Origin: Umezawaea beigongshangensis
Lineage (GTDB): Bacteria; Actinomycetota; Actinomycetes; Mycobacteriales; Pseudonocardiaceae
NCBI RefSeq assembly: GCF_016464305.1
Contig: NZ_JAEIOJ010000002.1
Location: forward strand, 558,001-622,000
Length of the DNA: 64,000 bases
Direction of reading: 5' to 3'
The translations under genes and the position numbers were made by a program. A model generated the notes under the pieces. That model had not been told where the DNA came from. It saw only the letters and a list, made by a program, of their open reading frames with translations, and searched no databases. Positions 43,351 through 51,602 of the stretch are shown one piece after another (positions within the stretch are counted from its first letter, which is position 1; every line of letters begins with the position of its first letter).

Positions 43351-44970
43351 GTGTACCCCACCGTCGCGGAAGCCGTTGCGCTGCCGGTGATCCGGCGCGG
43401 ACGGCCGAGGCTCGTCGCCGGGTCCGCTGGCCTGGACCGGCGCGTGCGCTGGGTGCACGTGTCGGAGATCGCGGACATCGCGCCGCTGCTGCGCGGCGGC
43501 GAACTGGTGCTCACGACCGGCATCGCGCTGCCCGGCGATCCGGCTGGGCTCAGCCGCTACGTGGAGGACCTGGCGTCCGTGGGCGCCGCCGGACTGGTCG
43601 TGGAACTGGTGCGCCGGTGGAGCGACCGGGTGCCCCCGGCGCTGGTGGAGGCCGCGGAGCAGCACGGGATGCCGCTGGTGACGCTCGCCGTGGAGACGCG
43701 GTTCGTGTCCGTGACCGAGGCCGTGGTCGCCCTGATCGTGGACGCGCAGCTCGCCGAGCTGCGCGCGGCCGAGCAGGTGCACGAGACGTTCACGGCGCTG
43801 ACCGTCGCCGGGGCCGAGCCCGCCGAGGTGCTGCGCGAGGTGGCCAGGACGTCGGGCCTGCCCGTGGTGCTGGAGACGCTGGGGCACGACGTGCTCGCCT
43901 ACGACGCCGCCGGGCAGGACCCGGCGGAGCTGCTGGCCGACTGGGGGCAGCGCTCGCGGGCCGTGTCCGTGCCCGAGCGCACCGCCTACCACGAGGAGGC
44001 GGGCTGGCTGGTGACCGTGGTCGGCGCGCGGGGCGCGGACTGGGGACGGCTGGTGCTGCTGTCCCCGGACGACCCGCCGCACCGGCACGTCGTCGTCGCC
44101 GAGCGCGCCGCGTCGGCGCTGGCCGTGCACCGGCTGGTGGCGCGCGACCGGGAGAGCCTGGAGCGCCAGGCGCACCGCACGGTGCTGACGCAGCTGCTGG
44201 GACAGGCGCCGCCACCGCACGACCTGCCCGCGCGGGCCGCCGCGCTCGGCGTGCCGCTGGAGCGCAGGCAGCTCCTGGGCGTGGCGATCCGGCCGGGCAG
44301 CACGACCTCCCCGGCGCAGGCCGTCACGACGCAGGAGGTGCTGCGCGACCTCGCCGAGGCCACGGCGCTGGCGGCGCGGCGCGCGACCGTGCCCGCCCTG
44401 GTGGGCGTCGTGGACGACACGACCGTGCGCGCCCTGCTGTCGCTGCCGCCGCAGGTGGGGCTGGAGGCGGTGCTGCGCCGCTTCGCCACGGAGGTGCACC
44501 GCACCGCGGCGGCCACGCAGCACGGCCTGCCGGTGGTCGTGGCCGTCGGCACGACCGTGCTGGGAGCGCCGGACGTGCGGCGCAGCCTCGGCGAGGCCGC
44601 GCACGTGGCCGGTGCGGCGCTGCGCTCGCCGTCGGCCGGGCTGTACCACCGGCTCGACGACGTGCGGTTGCGCGGCCTGCTGCACCTGCTGCGCGACGAC
44701 GAGCGCGTGCGGGCGTTCGCGGAGCGCGAGCTGGGCCCGCTGGTCACCCGCGACGCGGCGCAGGGCAGTCGTCTGCTGGAGCTGCTGCGCTGCTTCTGCG
44801 AGCAGGGCGGCAACAAGTCGGCCGCCGCCGCAGCGGCCCACCTGTCCCGCACGGCCTACTACCAGCAGCTGGCGAGGATCGAGCAGGTCCTGGGCGTGTC
44901 CCTGGAGGACCCGGAGTCGGTGCTGTCCCTCTCGGTGGCCCTCCTGGTCACAGACCTGACCACCCCCTGA
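43351..44970 (+). CDS. PucR family transcriptional regulator
   Basis: GTG at 43351 with GGAGGAG six bases upstream gives 539 residues. The N-terminal PucR domain (YPTVAEAVALPVIRRGRPRLVAGSAGLDRRVRWVHVSEI, then LRGGELVLTTGIAL) is followed by a GGDEF-like middle region. The C-terminal helix-turn-helix of the PucR/CdaR type is LLELLRCFCEQGGNKSAAAAAAHLSRTAYYQQLARIEQVLG. PucR proteins respond to purine or pyrimidine catabolites or amino acids. Divergent placement beside the aminotransferase and upstream of the uptake and hydrolysis genes makes it the likely regulator of this pathway. Confidence 0.93.
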   Translation: MYPTVAEAVALPVIRRGRPRLVAGSAGLDRRVRWVHVSEIADIAPLLRGGELVLTTGIALPGDPAGLSRYVEDLASVGAAGLVVELVRRWSDRVPPALVEAAEQHGMPLVTLAVETRFVSVTEAVVALIVDAQLAELRAAEQVHETFTALTVAGAEPAEVLREVARTSGLPVVLETLGHDVLAYDAAGQDPAELLADWGQRSRAVSVPERTAYHEEAGWLVTVVGARGADWGRLVLLSPDDPPHRHVVVAERAASALAVHRLVARDRESLERQAHRTVLTQLLGQAPPPHDLPARAAALGVPLERRQLLGVAIRPGSTTSPAQAVTTQEVLRDLAEATALAARRATVPALVGVVDDTTVRALLSLPPQVGLEAVLRRFATEVHRTAAATQHGLPVVVAVGTTVLGAPDVRRSLGEAAHVAGAALRSPSAGLYHRLDDVRLRGLLHLLRDDERVRAFAERELGPLVTRDAAQGSRLLELLRCFCEQGGNKSAAAAAAHLSRTAYYQQLARIEQVLGVSLEDPESVLSLSVALLVTDLTTP

Positions 44971-44972
44971 CC

Positions 44973-45086
44973 CACGAGTTGAGCGTTCGGGCACCACGAG
45001 TTGAGCGTCCAGGCACCGCGAGTTGAGCGTTCGGGCCTGCCGCCGAGGTCGAACGGTCCACTCGTCGAACGCGAACGGTCAACTCG
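44973..45086. repeat. 22-bp repeat cluster in both orientations at a convergent gene junction
   Basis: Three tandem units (44973-44994, 44995-45016, 45017-45038; core CGAGTTGAGCGTTCG) begin two bases after the PucR stop. Two copies in the opposite orientation follow (about 45049-45066 and 45071-45086, core CGAACGGTCNACTCG). The last one contains the esterase stop codon. On the complementary strand the unit agrees with the array at 6575-6640. Opposed copies can form large hairpins. Confidence 0.8.
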
Positions 45087-45933
45087 CGGGTCGTGCCAGG
45101 TGGGTGGAGAGGAAGGCGAGGGCGCTGGGCAGGGCTCGGTACCAGTAGGCGTTGTCGTGGGCGCCGTGGCCGAAGGACGCGAACTCCGCTCGCGTCGCCT
45201 GGGCCAGGGTCAGCGACGCGTCGTAGAGCGGGTCCTCCCGCCCGCACCACACGCCCACGGCGGTGTCGTCGGGCAGGTCGTCGACGTGCAGCAGCGGCTC
45301 GTGCTCGCGCCAGGACTCCTCGGAGGCGAACGCGTCCAGGCGGCGGGCGTCTGACCAGCGGGCGAACACCGCGGGGCTGACGGCCGCGACCGCGGCCAGG
45401 GGTGTGCGGCGGGCCAGGTTCAGCGCGCCCGCGCCGCCCGCCGAGGTGCCGAGCGCACCGCGCACCGGACCGAGCCCCATCTCCGCCGCCCACGCCGGGG
45501 CCTCGTCGCGCAGCATCGCCTGCGGGTCGTCACCCGCGCGGCGCTCGATCCACCACGTGTCGCTCCCGCCGTCGACGGCGAGCAGCGCGATCGGACCGGC
45601 CTGCGCGGCGAGGAACCACGGCAGCCCGGACGTCATCGCGGTGCGCGCGTTCCCGTCGCGGCCGTGCAGCACCAGGCACACCGGCAGCGCGGAGCGGTCC
45701 TCGACGTCCGCGGGGACGATCGCGACGGCCTCCACCTCGCGACCGCGTGCCGCCGAGTGGAAGCGCTGGGAGAGCACCGTCGCCGGGTTCACCGGGGGAA
45801 TCCTGCCGACCGGACCGGTGAGGCCGAGCCGACGCCGCACCCCCTGATCGCCGCCCAGCAGGTCGAGCACACCCGTGCCGAGCGAGGCGGCTCCCAGCAG
45901 CCCGCCGATCAGCACGCCACGACGACGGACCAC
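45079..45933 (-). CDS. exported alpha/beta hydrolase, esterase D / mycolyltransferase-like
   Basis: The 284-residue protein starts MVRRRGVLIGGLLGAASLG, a twin-arginine-like signal, so it is probably exported. The hydrolase core shows LPVCLVLHGRDGNARTAM, LLAVDGGSDTWW, the nucleophile serine in GALGTSAGGAGALNLA, an aspartate in GREDPLYDASL, and histidine in GHGAHDNAYWYRAL. It resembles the putative esterase (PF00756) family of actinobacteria, which includes antigen 85-type proteins. It is inserted, on the opposite strand, between pucR and the pyrimidine transporter gene. Confidence 0.85.
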   Translation of the reverse strand: MVRRRGVLIGGLLGAASLGTGVLDLLGGDQGVRRRLGLTGPVGRIPPVNPATVLSQRFHSAARGREVEAVAIVPADVEDRSALPVCLVLHGRDGNARTAMTSGLPWFLAAQAGPIALLAVDGGSDTWWIERRAGDDPQAMLRDEAPAWAAEMGLGPVRGALGTSAGGAGALNLARRTPLAAVAAVSPAVFARWSDARRLDAFASEESWREHEPLLHVDDLPDDTAVGVWCGREDPLYDASLTLAQATRAEFASFGHGAHDNAYWYRALPSALAFLSTHLARPAS

Positions 45934-46132
45934 CGCTCACCCCTGCCGGACCGGAACGCGCAACGGACACCGTGTGCTCTGATCTCGCCAACCGCGGACA
46001 GTGTGCCACTGCCCCGCAGTGGCGGGAGAGCCACAGGATTCCGAGATGGACATCGAGTCGACGCGAGCCCGTCAGCGGCGCGCAGGGCGGGCACCCGGCC
46101 CCCGTCTCACCAGCGTAACAGGGGTGTGACCG

Positions 46133-47698
46133 GTGGCACCGGACCCCTCGGCCACCGCCGATCCGGCGACCTCGTCCCGGGCGACCTCGTCCCAGCGGGC
46201 GCACCCGGACGGGCGCGTCGAGCTGCGCGCCCCGTCCGTCCTCGCCGGCAGCCGCTTCGCCAACGCCGAACTCGCGCCGGTCCCGGTGGAGCAGCGCACC
46301 TGGACGACCTACAACTTCTTCGCGCTGTGGATGGGGATGGCGCACAACATCCCCAGCTACACGCTCGCCGCGTCGCTGATCGCGCTGGGGATGGACTGGG
46401 TGCAGGCGCTCCTCACGATCACCCTGGGCAACCTGGTCGTGCTGATCCCCATGCTGCTCAACAGCCACGCGGGCACGAAGTACGGCATCCCGTTCCCGGT
46501 GTTCGCCCGCGCGTTCTACGGCGTGCGCGGCGCCAACCTCGTGGCGCTGCTGCGCGCGTTCGTCGCCTGCGCGTGGTTCGGCATCCAGACGTGGGTCGGC
46601 GGCAAGGCGCTGCACGTGATCGTCGGCAAGCTCGTGGGCGGCTCCTGGACGGGTGCGGCGGTCGTGCTGGGCCAGCCGTGGACGCTGTGGGCGTGCTTCC
46701 TCCTCTTCTGGGTCGCGCAGATGCTGATCGTCTGGCGCGGCATGGAGGCGATCCGGCGCTTCGAGAACTGGACGGCGCCGCTGGTGTCGGTGGGCTTCCT
46801 GGTCCTGCTCTGCTACGTCGCGGTGCGGGCGGGCGGCTTCGGGCCGATCCTGTCCGAGCCGTCGCGGCTGGGCTGGGGCGCCGACTTCTGGAAGGTCTTC
46901 TTCCCCGCGCTGATGGGCATGATCGCGTTCTGGTCGACGCTGTCGCTGAACATGCCGGACTTCACCCGGTTCGGCGGCAGTCAGCGCAAGCAGGTCGTCG
47001 GCCAGCTCCTCGGCCTGCCGACCACGATGTCGTTCATCGCGATCGTCGCGATCCTCACGACCTCGGGCGCGGTCGCGCTGTACGGCGAGGCGATCTGGGA
47101 CCCGGCCGAGCTGGCCAGCCGCTTCGACAGCCCCGTGGTGGTGGTCGTGGCGCTGGTCGCGCTGGTGCTCGCGACGATCTCGGCGAACCTGGCGGCCAAC
47201 GTCGTCAGCCCGTCCTACGACTTCTCCAACGCGTTCCCGCGACGCATCACCTTCGCGGTGGGCGGTCTCGTCACCGGCGTCCTCGGCGTCGCCGTGCAGC
47301 CGTGGCGGCTCATCGCCGACCCCGGCACCTACGTCTTCGCCTGGCTCGGGTTCTACGGCGGCCTGCTCGCGTCGGTGGCCGGGGTGTTCGTCGCGGGGTA
47401 CTGGGTCCTGAACCGCACCCACCTGCACCTGGCCGACCTGTACCTCGACGGGCGCGGCGCCTACTGGTACCGCGCGGGCTGGAACTGGCGGGCGGTCGTC
47501 GCGACGGTCGTCGGCTCGCTCCTCGCGGTCGGCGGCGCGCACTCGGCGCCGGGCGGCGGACCGTTCCCGGAGGACGGGCTGATCCCGTTCCTCAAGCCCC
47601 TCTACGACTACAACTGGGTGGTCGGACTGGCAGGCGGACTCGTGGTCCACCTGGCGCTGTCGTGGCCGGTCACCAGCCGTCCGAAGGAGGAGATCTGA
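46133..47698 (+). CDS. NCS1 family nucleobase / hydantoin transporter
   Basis: The 521-residue protein has about twelve helices and the NCS1 core. RTWTTYNFFALWMGMAHNIPSYTLAASL is helix 1 with the substrate pocket. GIPFPVFARAFYGVRGANL, LNMPDFTRFG and NVVSPSYDFSNAFP are typical of Mhp1- and PucI-like sodium- or proton-coupled transporters. It should import uracil, thymine, dihydropyrimidines or hydantoins. The GTG start is at 46133. The beta-ureidopropionase GTG immediately follows its TGA, so they form one operon. Confidence 0.94.
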   Translation: MAPDPSATADPATSSRATSSQRAHPDGRVELRAPSVLAGSRFANAELAPVPVEQRTWTTYNFFALWMGMAHNIPSYTLAASLIALGMDWVQALLTITLGNLVVLIPMLLNSHAGTKYGIPFPVFARAFYGVRGANLVALLRAFVACAWFGIQTWVGGKALHVIVGKLVGGSWTGAAVVLGQPWTLWACFLLFWVAQMLIVWRGMEAIRRFENWTAPLVSVGFLVLLCYVAVRAGGFGPILSEPSRLGWGADFWKVFFPALMGMIAFWSTLSLNMPDFTRFGGSQRKQVVGQLLGLPTTMSFIAIVAILTTSGAVALYGEAIWDPAELASRFDSPVVVVVALVALVLATISANLAANVVSPSYDFSNAFPRRITFAVGGLVTGVLGVAVQPWRLIADPGTYVFAWLGFYGGLLASVAGVFVAGYWVLNRTHLHLADLYLDGRGAYWYRAGWNWRAVVATVVGSLLAVGGAHSAPGGGPFPEDGLIPFLKPLYDYNWVVGLAGGLVVHLALSWPVTSRPKEEI

Positions 47699-48541
47699 GT
47701 GAGCGACGTCGTCCGAGCCGGGCTGGTCCAGCAGAGGTGGACCGGCGACAAGGAGTCCATGATCGCGAACGCGGTCGAGGCGATCCGCAGCGCCGCCTCG
47801 CGGGGCGCGCAGGTCGTGTGCCTCCAGGAGCTGTTCTACGGTCCGTACTTCTGCCAGGTCCAGGACTCCGACTACTACTCCTACACCGAGGCGGTCCCCG
47901 ACGGACCGACCACGCGGCTCATGTGCGAGCTGGCCGAGCAGCTGGGCGTGGTGCTGGTCGTGCCGGTGTACGAGCACGAGCAGCCCGGCGTGTACTTCAA
48001 CACCGCGGCGGTGATCGACGCCGACGGCACGTACCTGGGCAAGCACCGCAAGAACCACATCCCGCAGGTCAAGGGATTCTGGGAGAAGTTCTACTTCCGT
48101 CCCGGCAACCTCGGCTACCCCGTGTTCGACACCGCGGTCGGCCGCGTCGGCGTCTACATCTGCTACGAGCGGCACTTCCCCGAGGGCTGGCGGGCGCTGG
48201 GCCTCGCGGGCGCGAAGATCGTGTTCAACCCGTCGGCCACCAGCCGAGGTCTGTCGGAGTACCTGTGGCGGCTGGAGCAGCCCGCCGCCGCCGTGGCCAA
48301 CGAGTACTACGTGGGCACGATCAACCGCGTGGGCGTCGAACCGCTGGGGGACAACGACTTCTACGGCCAGTCCTACTTCGTCGACCCGCGCGGTCAGCTC
48401 GTCGGCGACGCCGCCTCCGACACCGAGGAGGAGGTCGTGGTGCGCGACCTGGACATGGGGGCGCTCGCCGAGGTGCGGGACCTCTGGGCGTTCTACCGCG
48501 ACCGCCGCCCGGACACCTACGACTCGCTGGTGCGGCCGTGA
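47699..48541 (+). CDS. beta-ureidopropionase (nitrilase superfamily amidohydrolase)
   Basis: The 280-residue carbon-nitrogen hydrolase has the catalytic triad glutamate in VCLQELFYGPYFC, lysine in GKHRKNHIPQ, and cysteine in VGVYICYERHFPEGWRALGL. This set, and the neighbouring dihydropyrimidinase, fits N-carbamoyl-beta-alanine amidohydrolase, producing beta-alanine, ammonia and carbon dioxide. GTG at 47699 directly follows the transporter stop, and its TGA overlaps the dihydropyrimidinase GTG, so all are coupled. Confidence 0.92.
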   Translation: MSDVVRAGLVQQRWTGDKESMIANAVEAIRSAASRGAQVVCLQELFYGPYFCQVQDSDYYSYTEAVPDGPTTRLMCELAEQLGVVLVVPVYEHEQPGVYFNTAAVIDADGTYLGKHRKNHIPQVKGFWEKFYFRPGNLGYPVFDTAVGRVGVYICYERHFPEGWRALGLAGAKIVFNPSATSRGLSEYLWRLEQPAAAVANEYYVGTINRVGVEPLGDNDFYGQSYFVDPRGQLVGDAASDTEEEVVVRDLDMGALAEVRDLWAFYRDRRPDTYDSLVRP

Positions 48542-49941
48542 GCACCGTGATCAGCGGCGGCACGGTCGTCAACGCGACCGGCGCGCACACCGCGGACGTG
48601 CTGGTCGACGGCGAGCGGATCGCGGCGCTGGCCTCGCCCGAGTCCGGCCTCGCCCAGCAGTGGGCGGCGAGCGCGGAGCGGGTGGTCGACGCGAGCGGCA
48701 AGTACGTGGTCCCCGGCGGGATCGACGGGCACACCCACATGGAGATGCCCTTCGGCGGCACGTTCTCCGCCGACACCTTCGAGACCGGCACGATCGCCGC
48801 GGCGTGGGGCGGCACGACGACGATCGTCGACTTCGCCGTGCAGGCGAAGGGCACCTCGCTGCTGTCCGCGCTGGACGGGTGGCACGCGAAGGCCGACGGC
48901 AACTGCGCCGTGGACTACGGCTTCCACATGATCGTCTCGGACGTGAACGACTCCTCGCTCCGGGAGGTGGACGCCTGCGTCGAGGCGGGCGTGAACACCT
49001 TCAAGATGTTCATGGCCTACCCCGGCGTGTTCTACGCGACGGACGGGGAGATCCTGCGCGCGATGCAGAAGGCCCGCGAGACCGGGTCGATGATCATGAT
49101 GCACGCGGAGAACGGCATCGCGATCGACCAGCTCGTGGCGCAGGCGCTCGCGGAGGGCCGGGGCGACCCGGTGGAGCACGGCCTGACCAGGCCGCCCGAG
49201 CTGGAGGGCGAGGCGACGTCGCGGGCCATCGCGCTGGCGCGGGTGACCGGTGCGCCGCTCTACCTCGTGCACCTGTCGGCCGCGCAGGCGCTGGACGCGG
49301 TGACGGCGGCGCGCGACACGGGGCAGAACGTGTTCGCCGAGACGTGCCCGCAGTACCTCTTCCTGTCGCTGGAGGACCTGGCGAGACCGGACTTCGAGGG
49401 CGCGAAGTACGTGGCCTCTCCCCCGTTGCGGCCGAAGGACCACCAGGCCGAGCTGTGGCGCGGCCTGCGCACCAACGACCTGTCGCTGGTGTCGACCGAC
49501 CACTGCCCGTTCTGCTTCGCCGAGCAGAAGGAGCTGGGCCGCGGCGACTTCTCCAAGATCCCCAACGGGATTCCCGGCGTGGAGCACCGGCTGGACCTGC
49601 TGCACCAGGGCGTCGTGCGCGGCGAGATCTCGCTGCCGCGCTGGGTGGAGATCAGCTCGACGACGCCGGCCCGGATGTTCGGCCTGTACCCGCGCAAGGG
49701 CGTCGTCGCGCCGGGGGCCGACGCCGACCTCGTGGTCTACGACCCGGCCGCGCGGCAGACGCTGTCGGCGAGCACGCACCACATGAACGTGGACTACTCG
49801 GCCTACGAGGGGATGGAGCTGACCGGGAAGGTGGACACCGTGCTCTCCCGCGGGCGGGTCGTGATCTCCGACGACGCGTTCCACGGCGCCGCGGGGCACG
49901 GGAAGTTCCTCGCCCGCGACCTGTCCCAGTACCTGCTCTGA
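48538..49941 (+). CDS. hydA: dihydropyrimidinase
   Basis: The 467-residue amidohydrolase carries the dinuclear zinc ligands of the hydantoinase family: HTHMEMPFGG, the carbamylated lysine in NTFKMFMAYPG, histidines in MMHAENG and YLVHLSA, and aspartate in STDHCPF. It opens dihydrouracil or dihydrothymine to N-carbamoyl-beta-amino acids. GTG at 48538 overlaps the previous stop (GTGA). The following LLM-type oxidoreductase begins 13 bases after its stop. Confidence 0.96.
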   Translation: MSTVISGGTVVNATGAHTADVLVDGERIAALASPESGLAQQWAASAERVVDASGKYVVPGGIDGHTHMEMPFGGTFSADTFETGTIAAAWGGTTTIVDFAVQAKGTSLLSALDGWHAKADGNCAVDYGFHMIVSDVNDSSLREVDACVEAGVNTFKMFMAYPGVFYATDGEILRAMQKARETGSMIMMHAENGIAIDQLVAQALAEGRGDPVEHGLTRPPELEGEATSRAIALARVTGAPLYLVHLSAAQALDAVTAARDTGQNVFAETCPQYLFLSLEDLARPDFEGAKYVASPPLRPKDHQAELWRGLRTNDLSLVSTDHCPFCFAEQKELGRGDFSKIPNGIPGVEHRLDLLHQGVVRGEISLPRWVEISSTTPARMFGLYPRKGVVAPGADADLVVYDPAARQTLSASTHHMNVDYSAYEGMELTGKVDTVLSRGRVVISDDAFHGAAGHGKFLARDLSQYLL

Positions 49942-49954
49942 GAGGGTGTCCGCG

Positions 49955-50947
49955 ATGGACTTCGGCGTGGTGCTCCAGACGGACCCGCCCGCCTCCGCCG
50001 TGATCGAGGCCATGCGAGCTGCGGAGGACAGGGGCTTCGGCCACGGCTGGACGTTCGACTCCGCGGTGCTGTGGCAGGAGCCGTTCGTCGTCTACTCGCA
50101 GGTGCTCGCACGCACCTCGCGACTGGTGGTCGGGCCGATGGTCACGAACCCCGGCACGCGCGACTGGTCGATCACGGCGTCGCTGTTCGCGACGCTGAAC
50201 GACATGTTCGGCAACCGCACGGTGTGCGGGATCGGCCGCGGCGACTCGGCACGTCGCGTCATCGGTCAGCCGCCCGCGTCGCTGGCGACGCTCGGCCGGG
50301 CCATGACCGTGATCAAGGAGCTGGCCGAGGGGCGCGAGGTCGAGCACCACGGCACACCCGTGCGCATCCCCTGGGTGCGCGACGGGAAGCTGGAGATCTG
50401 GATGGCCGGCTACGGGCCGAGGGCGCTGCGGATGGCCGGCGAGCAGGCCGACGGGTTCATCCTCCAGACGGCCGACCCGGACATCGCCCGCTGGACGATC
50501 GGCTCGGTGCGCGACGCCGCGCGGGCGGTGGGCCGCGATCCGGACGCGATCACGATGTGCGTGGCCGCGCCCGCCTACGTGGGCGAGGACCTGGCGCACC
50601 AGCGCGATCAGCTGCGCTGGTTCGGCGGGATGGTCGGCAACCACGTGGCCGATCTCGTGGCCCGCTACGGCGACTCCGGGACGGTGCCGACGGCGCTGAC
50701 GGACTACATCCGGGGCCGGGAGGGCTACGACTACTCCCACCACGGGCGGGCGGGCAACCCGTCGACGGACTTCGTGCCGGACGAGATCGTGGACCGGTTC
50801 TGCCTGACCGGTCCGGCTCCGGCGCACGTGGACCGGCTCCAGCAGCTCGCGGAGATCGGCGTGACGAACTTCGCGCTGTACCTGATGCACGACGAGAAGG
50901 ACGAGACGATGGCCTCCTACGGCGCCGAGGTGATCCCGCGGGTGTGA
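49955..50947 (+). CDS. LLM class flavin/F420-type oxidoreductase (TIGR03842-like)
   Basis: ATG at 49955, eight bases after AGAGGG, gives 330 residues (GTG 49946 is an alternative). It is a luciferase-like TIM barrel: MDFGVVLQTDPPASAVIEAM, GPMVTNPGTRDWSITASLFATLNDMFG, CGIGRGDSARRVIG and WMAGYGPRALRMAGEQADGFIL. This subfamily is characteristically found with pyrimidine or hydantoin breakdown genes. It is the last gene of the transporter-ureidopropionase-dihydropyrimidinase operon. No dihydropyrimidine dehydrogenase is encoded here, so it is the prime candidate for reducing uracil or thymine. Cofactor, F420 or FMN, is not decided by sequence. Confidence 0.9.
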   Translation: MDFGVVLQTDPPASAVIEAMRAAEDRGFGHGWTFDSAVLWQEPFVVYSQVLARTSRLVVGPMVTNPGTRDWSITASLFATLNDMFGNRTVCGIGRGDSARRVIGQPPASLATLGRAMTVIKELAEGREVEHHGTPVRIPWVRDGKLEIWMAGYGPRALRMAGEQADGFILQTADPDIARWTIGSVRDAARAVGRDPDAITMCVAAPAYVGEDLAHQRDQLRWFGGMVGNHVADLVARYGDSGTVPTALTDYIRGREGYDYSHHGRAGNPSTDFVPDEIVDRFCLTGPAPAHVDRLQQLAEIGVTNFALYLMHDEKDETMASYGAEVIPRV

Positions 50948-50950
50948 GGG

Positions 50951-50990
50951 GCGCACCGGGTGCCAGCCGCTCGGGCGACGGCCGGTGCGC
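50951..50990. terminator. hairpin between convergent LLM and VOC genes
   Basis: GCGCACCGG (50951-50959) pairs with CCGGTGCGC (50982-50990). Flanking GGG/CCC can extend the stem with one bulge. Confidence 0.65.
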
Positions 50991-50994
50991 GCCC

Positions 50995-51375
50995 TCAGCC
51001 GCTGCCGTAGGGGCGGGTGAGGATCTCCAGGTTGTGCCCGTCGAGGTCCTCGAAGTACACCCCGCGCCCGCCGTCGTTGGTGTTGATCTCCCCCGCCCGC
51101 TGGTGGTGCGGGTCGGCCCAGTGCGGCAGACCCCGCTCGCGGATGCGGCCGAAGATCGCGTCGAAGTCGTCCTCGCTCACCAGGAAGGCGTAGTGCTGCG
51201 GGGTGATCTCCCCCTCTGCCCGCACGAAGTCCAGGTTGACGTCGTTGTCGACGGTCACCACCTGGAACGGCCCGAACGGCGTGGGCTCCCCCAGCCCCAG
51301 CAGATCCGCGACGAAGCGCGAGGAGCGGACGCTGTCCGCCGCTTGCACGATGGTGTGGTTCAACTGCACGGCCAC
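50995..51375 (-). CDS. VOC family protein (glyoxalase / bleomycin-resistance fold)
   Basis: The 126-residue protein has paired beta-alpha-beta-beta-beta modules: LNHTIVQAADSVRSSRFVADLLGL, then VVTVDNDVNLDFV, QHYAFLVSEDDFDAIFGRIRERGL, and the ending GRGVYFEDLDGHNLEILTRPYG with the family's terminal metal glutamate. It is probably a small-molecule binding or dioxygenase/lyase type enzyme. GTG at 51375 follows GGAGGAGG. Its upstream region has a MerR-type promoter, so expression is likely induced by a ligand-sensing MerR protein encoded elsewhere. Confidence 0.88.
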   Translation of the reverse strand: MAVQLNHTIVQAADSVRSSRFVADLLGLGEPTPFGPFQVVTVDNDVNLDFVRAEGEITPQHYAFLVSEDDFDAIFGRIRERGLPHWADPHHQRAGEINTNDGGRGVYFEDLDGHNLEILTRPYGSG

Positions 51376-51408
51376 GACGACCTCCTCCGTCTTGACGGCT
51401 ACGCGTCG

Positions 51409-51439
51409 AACCTAGGACCTCCAGCGCGGTGGAGGTCAA
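51409..51439 (-). promoter_or_regulatory. MerR-type promoter with 19-bp spacer and central dyad
   Basis: On the minus strand TTGACC (51434-51439) and TAGGTT (51409-51414) are separated by 19 bp, longer than the usual 17. The spacer region holds the perfect dyad GACCTCCA-N6-TGGAGGTC (51416-51437). An overlong spacer with a central dyad is the hallmark of promoters untwisted by MerR-family activators. Transcription would start about 27 bases before the VOC gene. The remainder up to 51602 shows no gene. Confidence 0.7.
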
Positions 51440-51602
51440 CTCCTCGTCCACCGGGGAGCGGCCGCCGGACAGCACGGCGATCGTTCCCGTGCCCGTTCTT
51501 CCCGCTGCCGTGCGGTTCGCACCGCCGTGCCCGGTTCCTCGTGGAAGAAGCGCGCTTCCGAAACGTGCCCCGGTTCGTGCGACGCACGGACGACCGGGCC
51601 GC

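Noticed and set aside
45945-46128. Possible cobalamin riboswitch on the minus strand upstream of the esterase gene (AATCC followed by a B12-box-like TCCCGCCACTG, and TTACGCTGGTGAGAC further upstream).
   Set aside because: The fragments resemble a B12 box, but the conserved GGTG before AATCC and the closing AGxCAGGA element are not present at the right spacing, and an esterase is not a typical target. A covariance-model search would decide.
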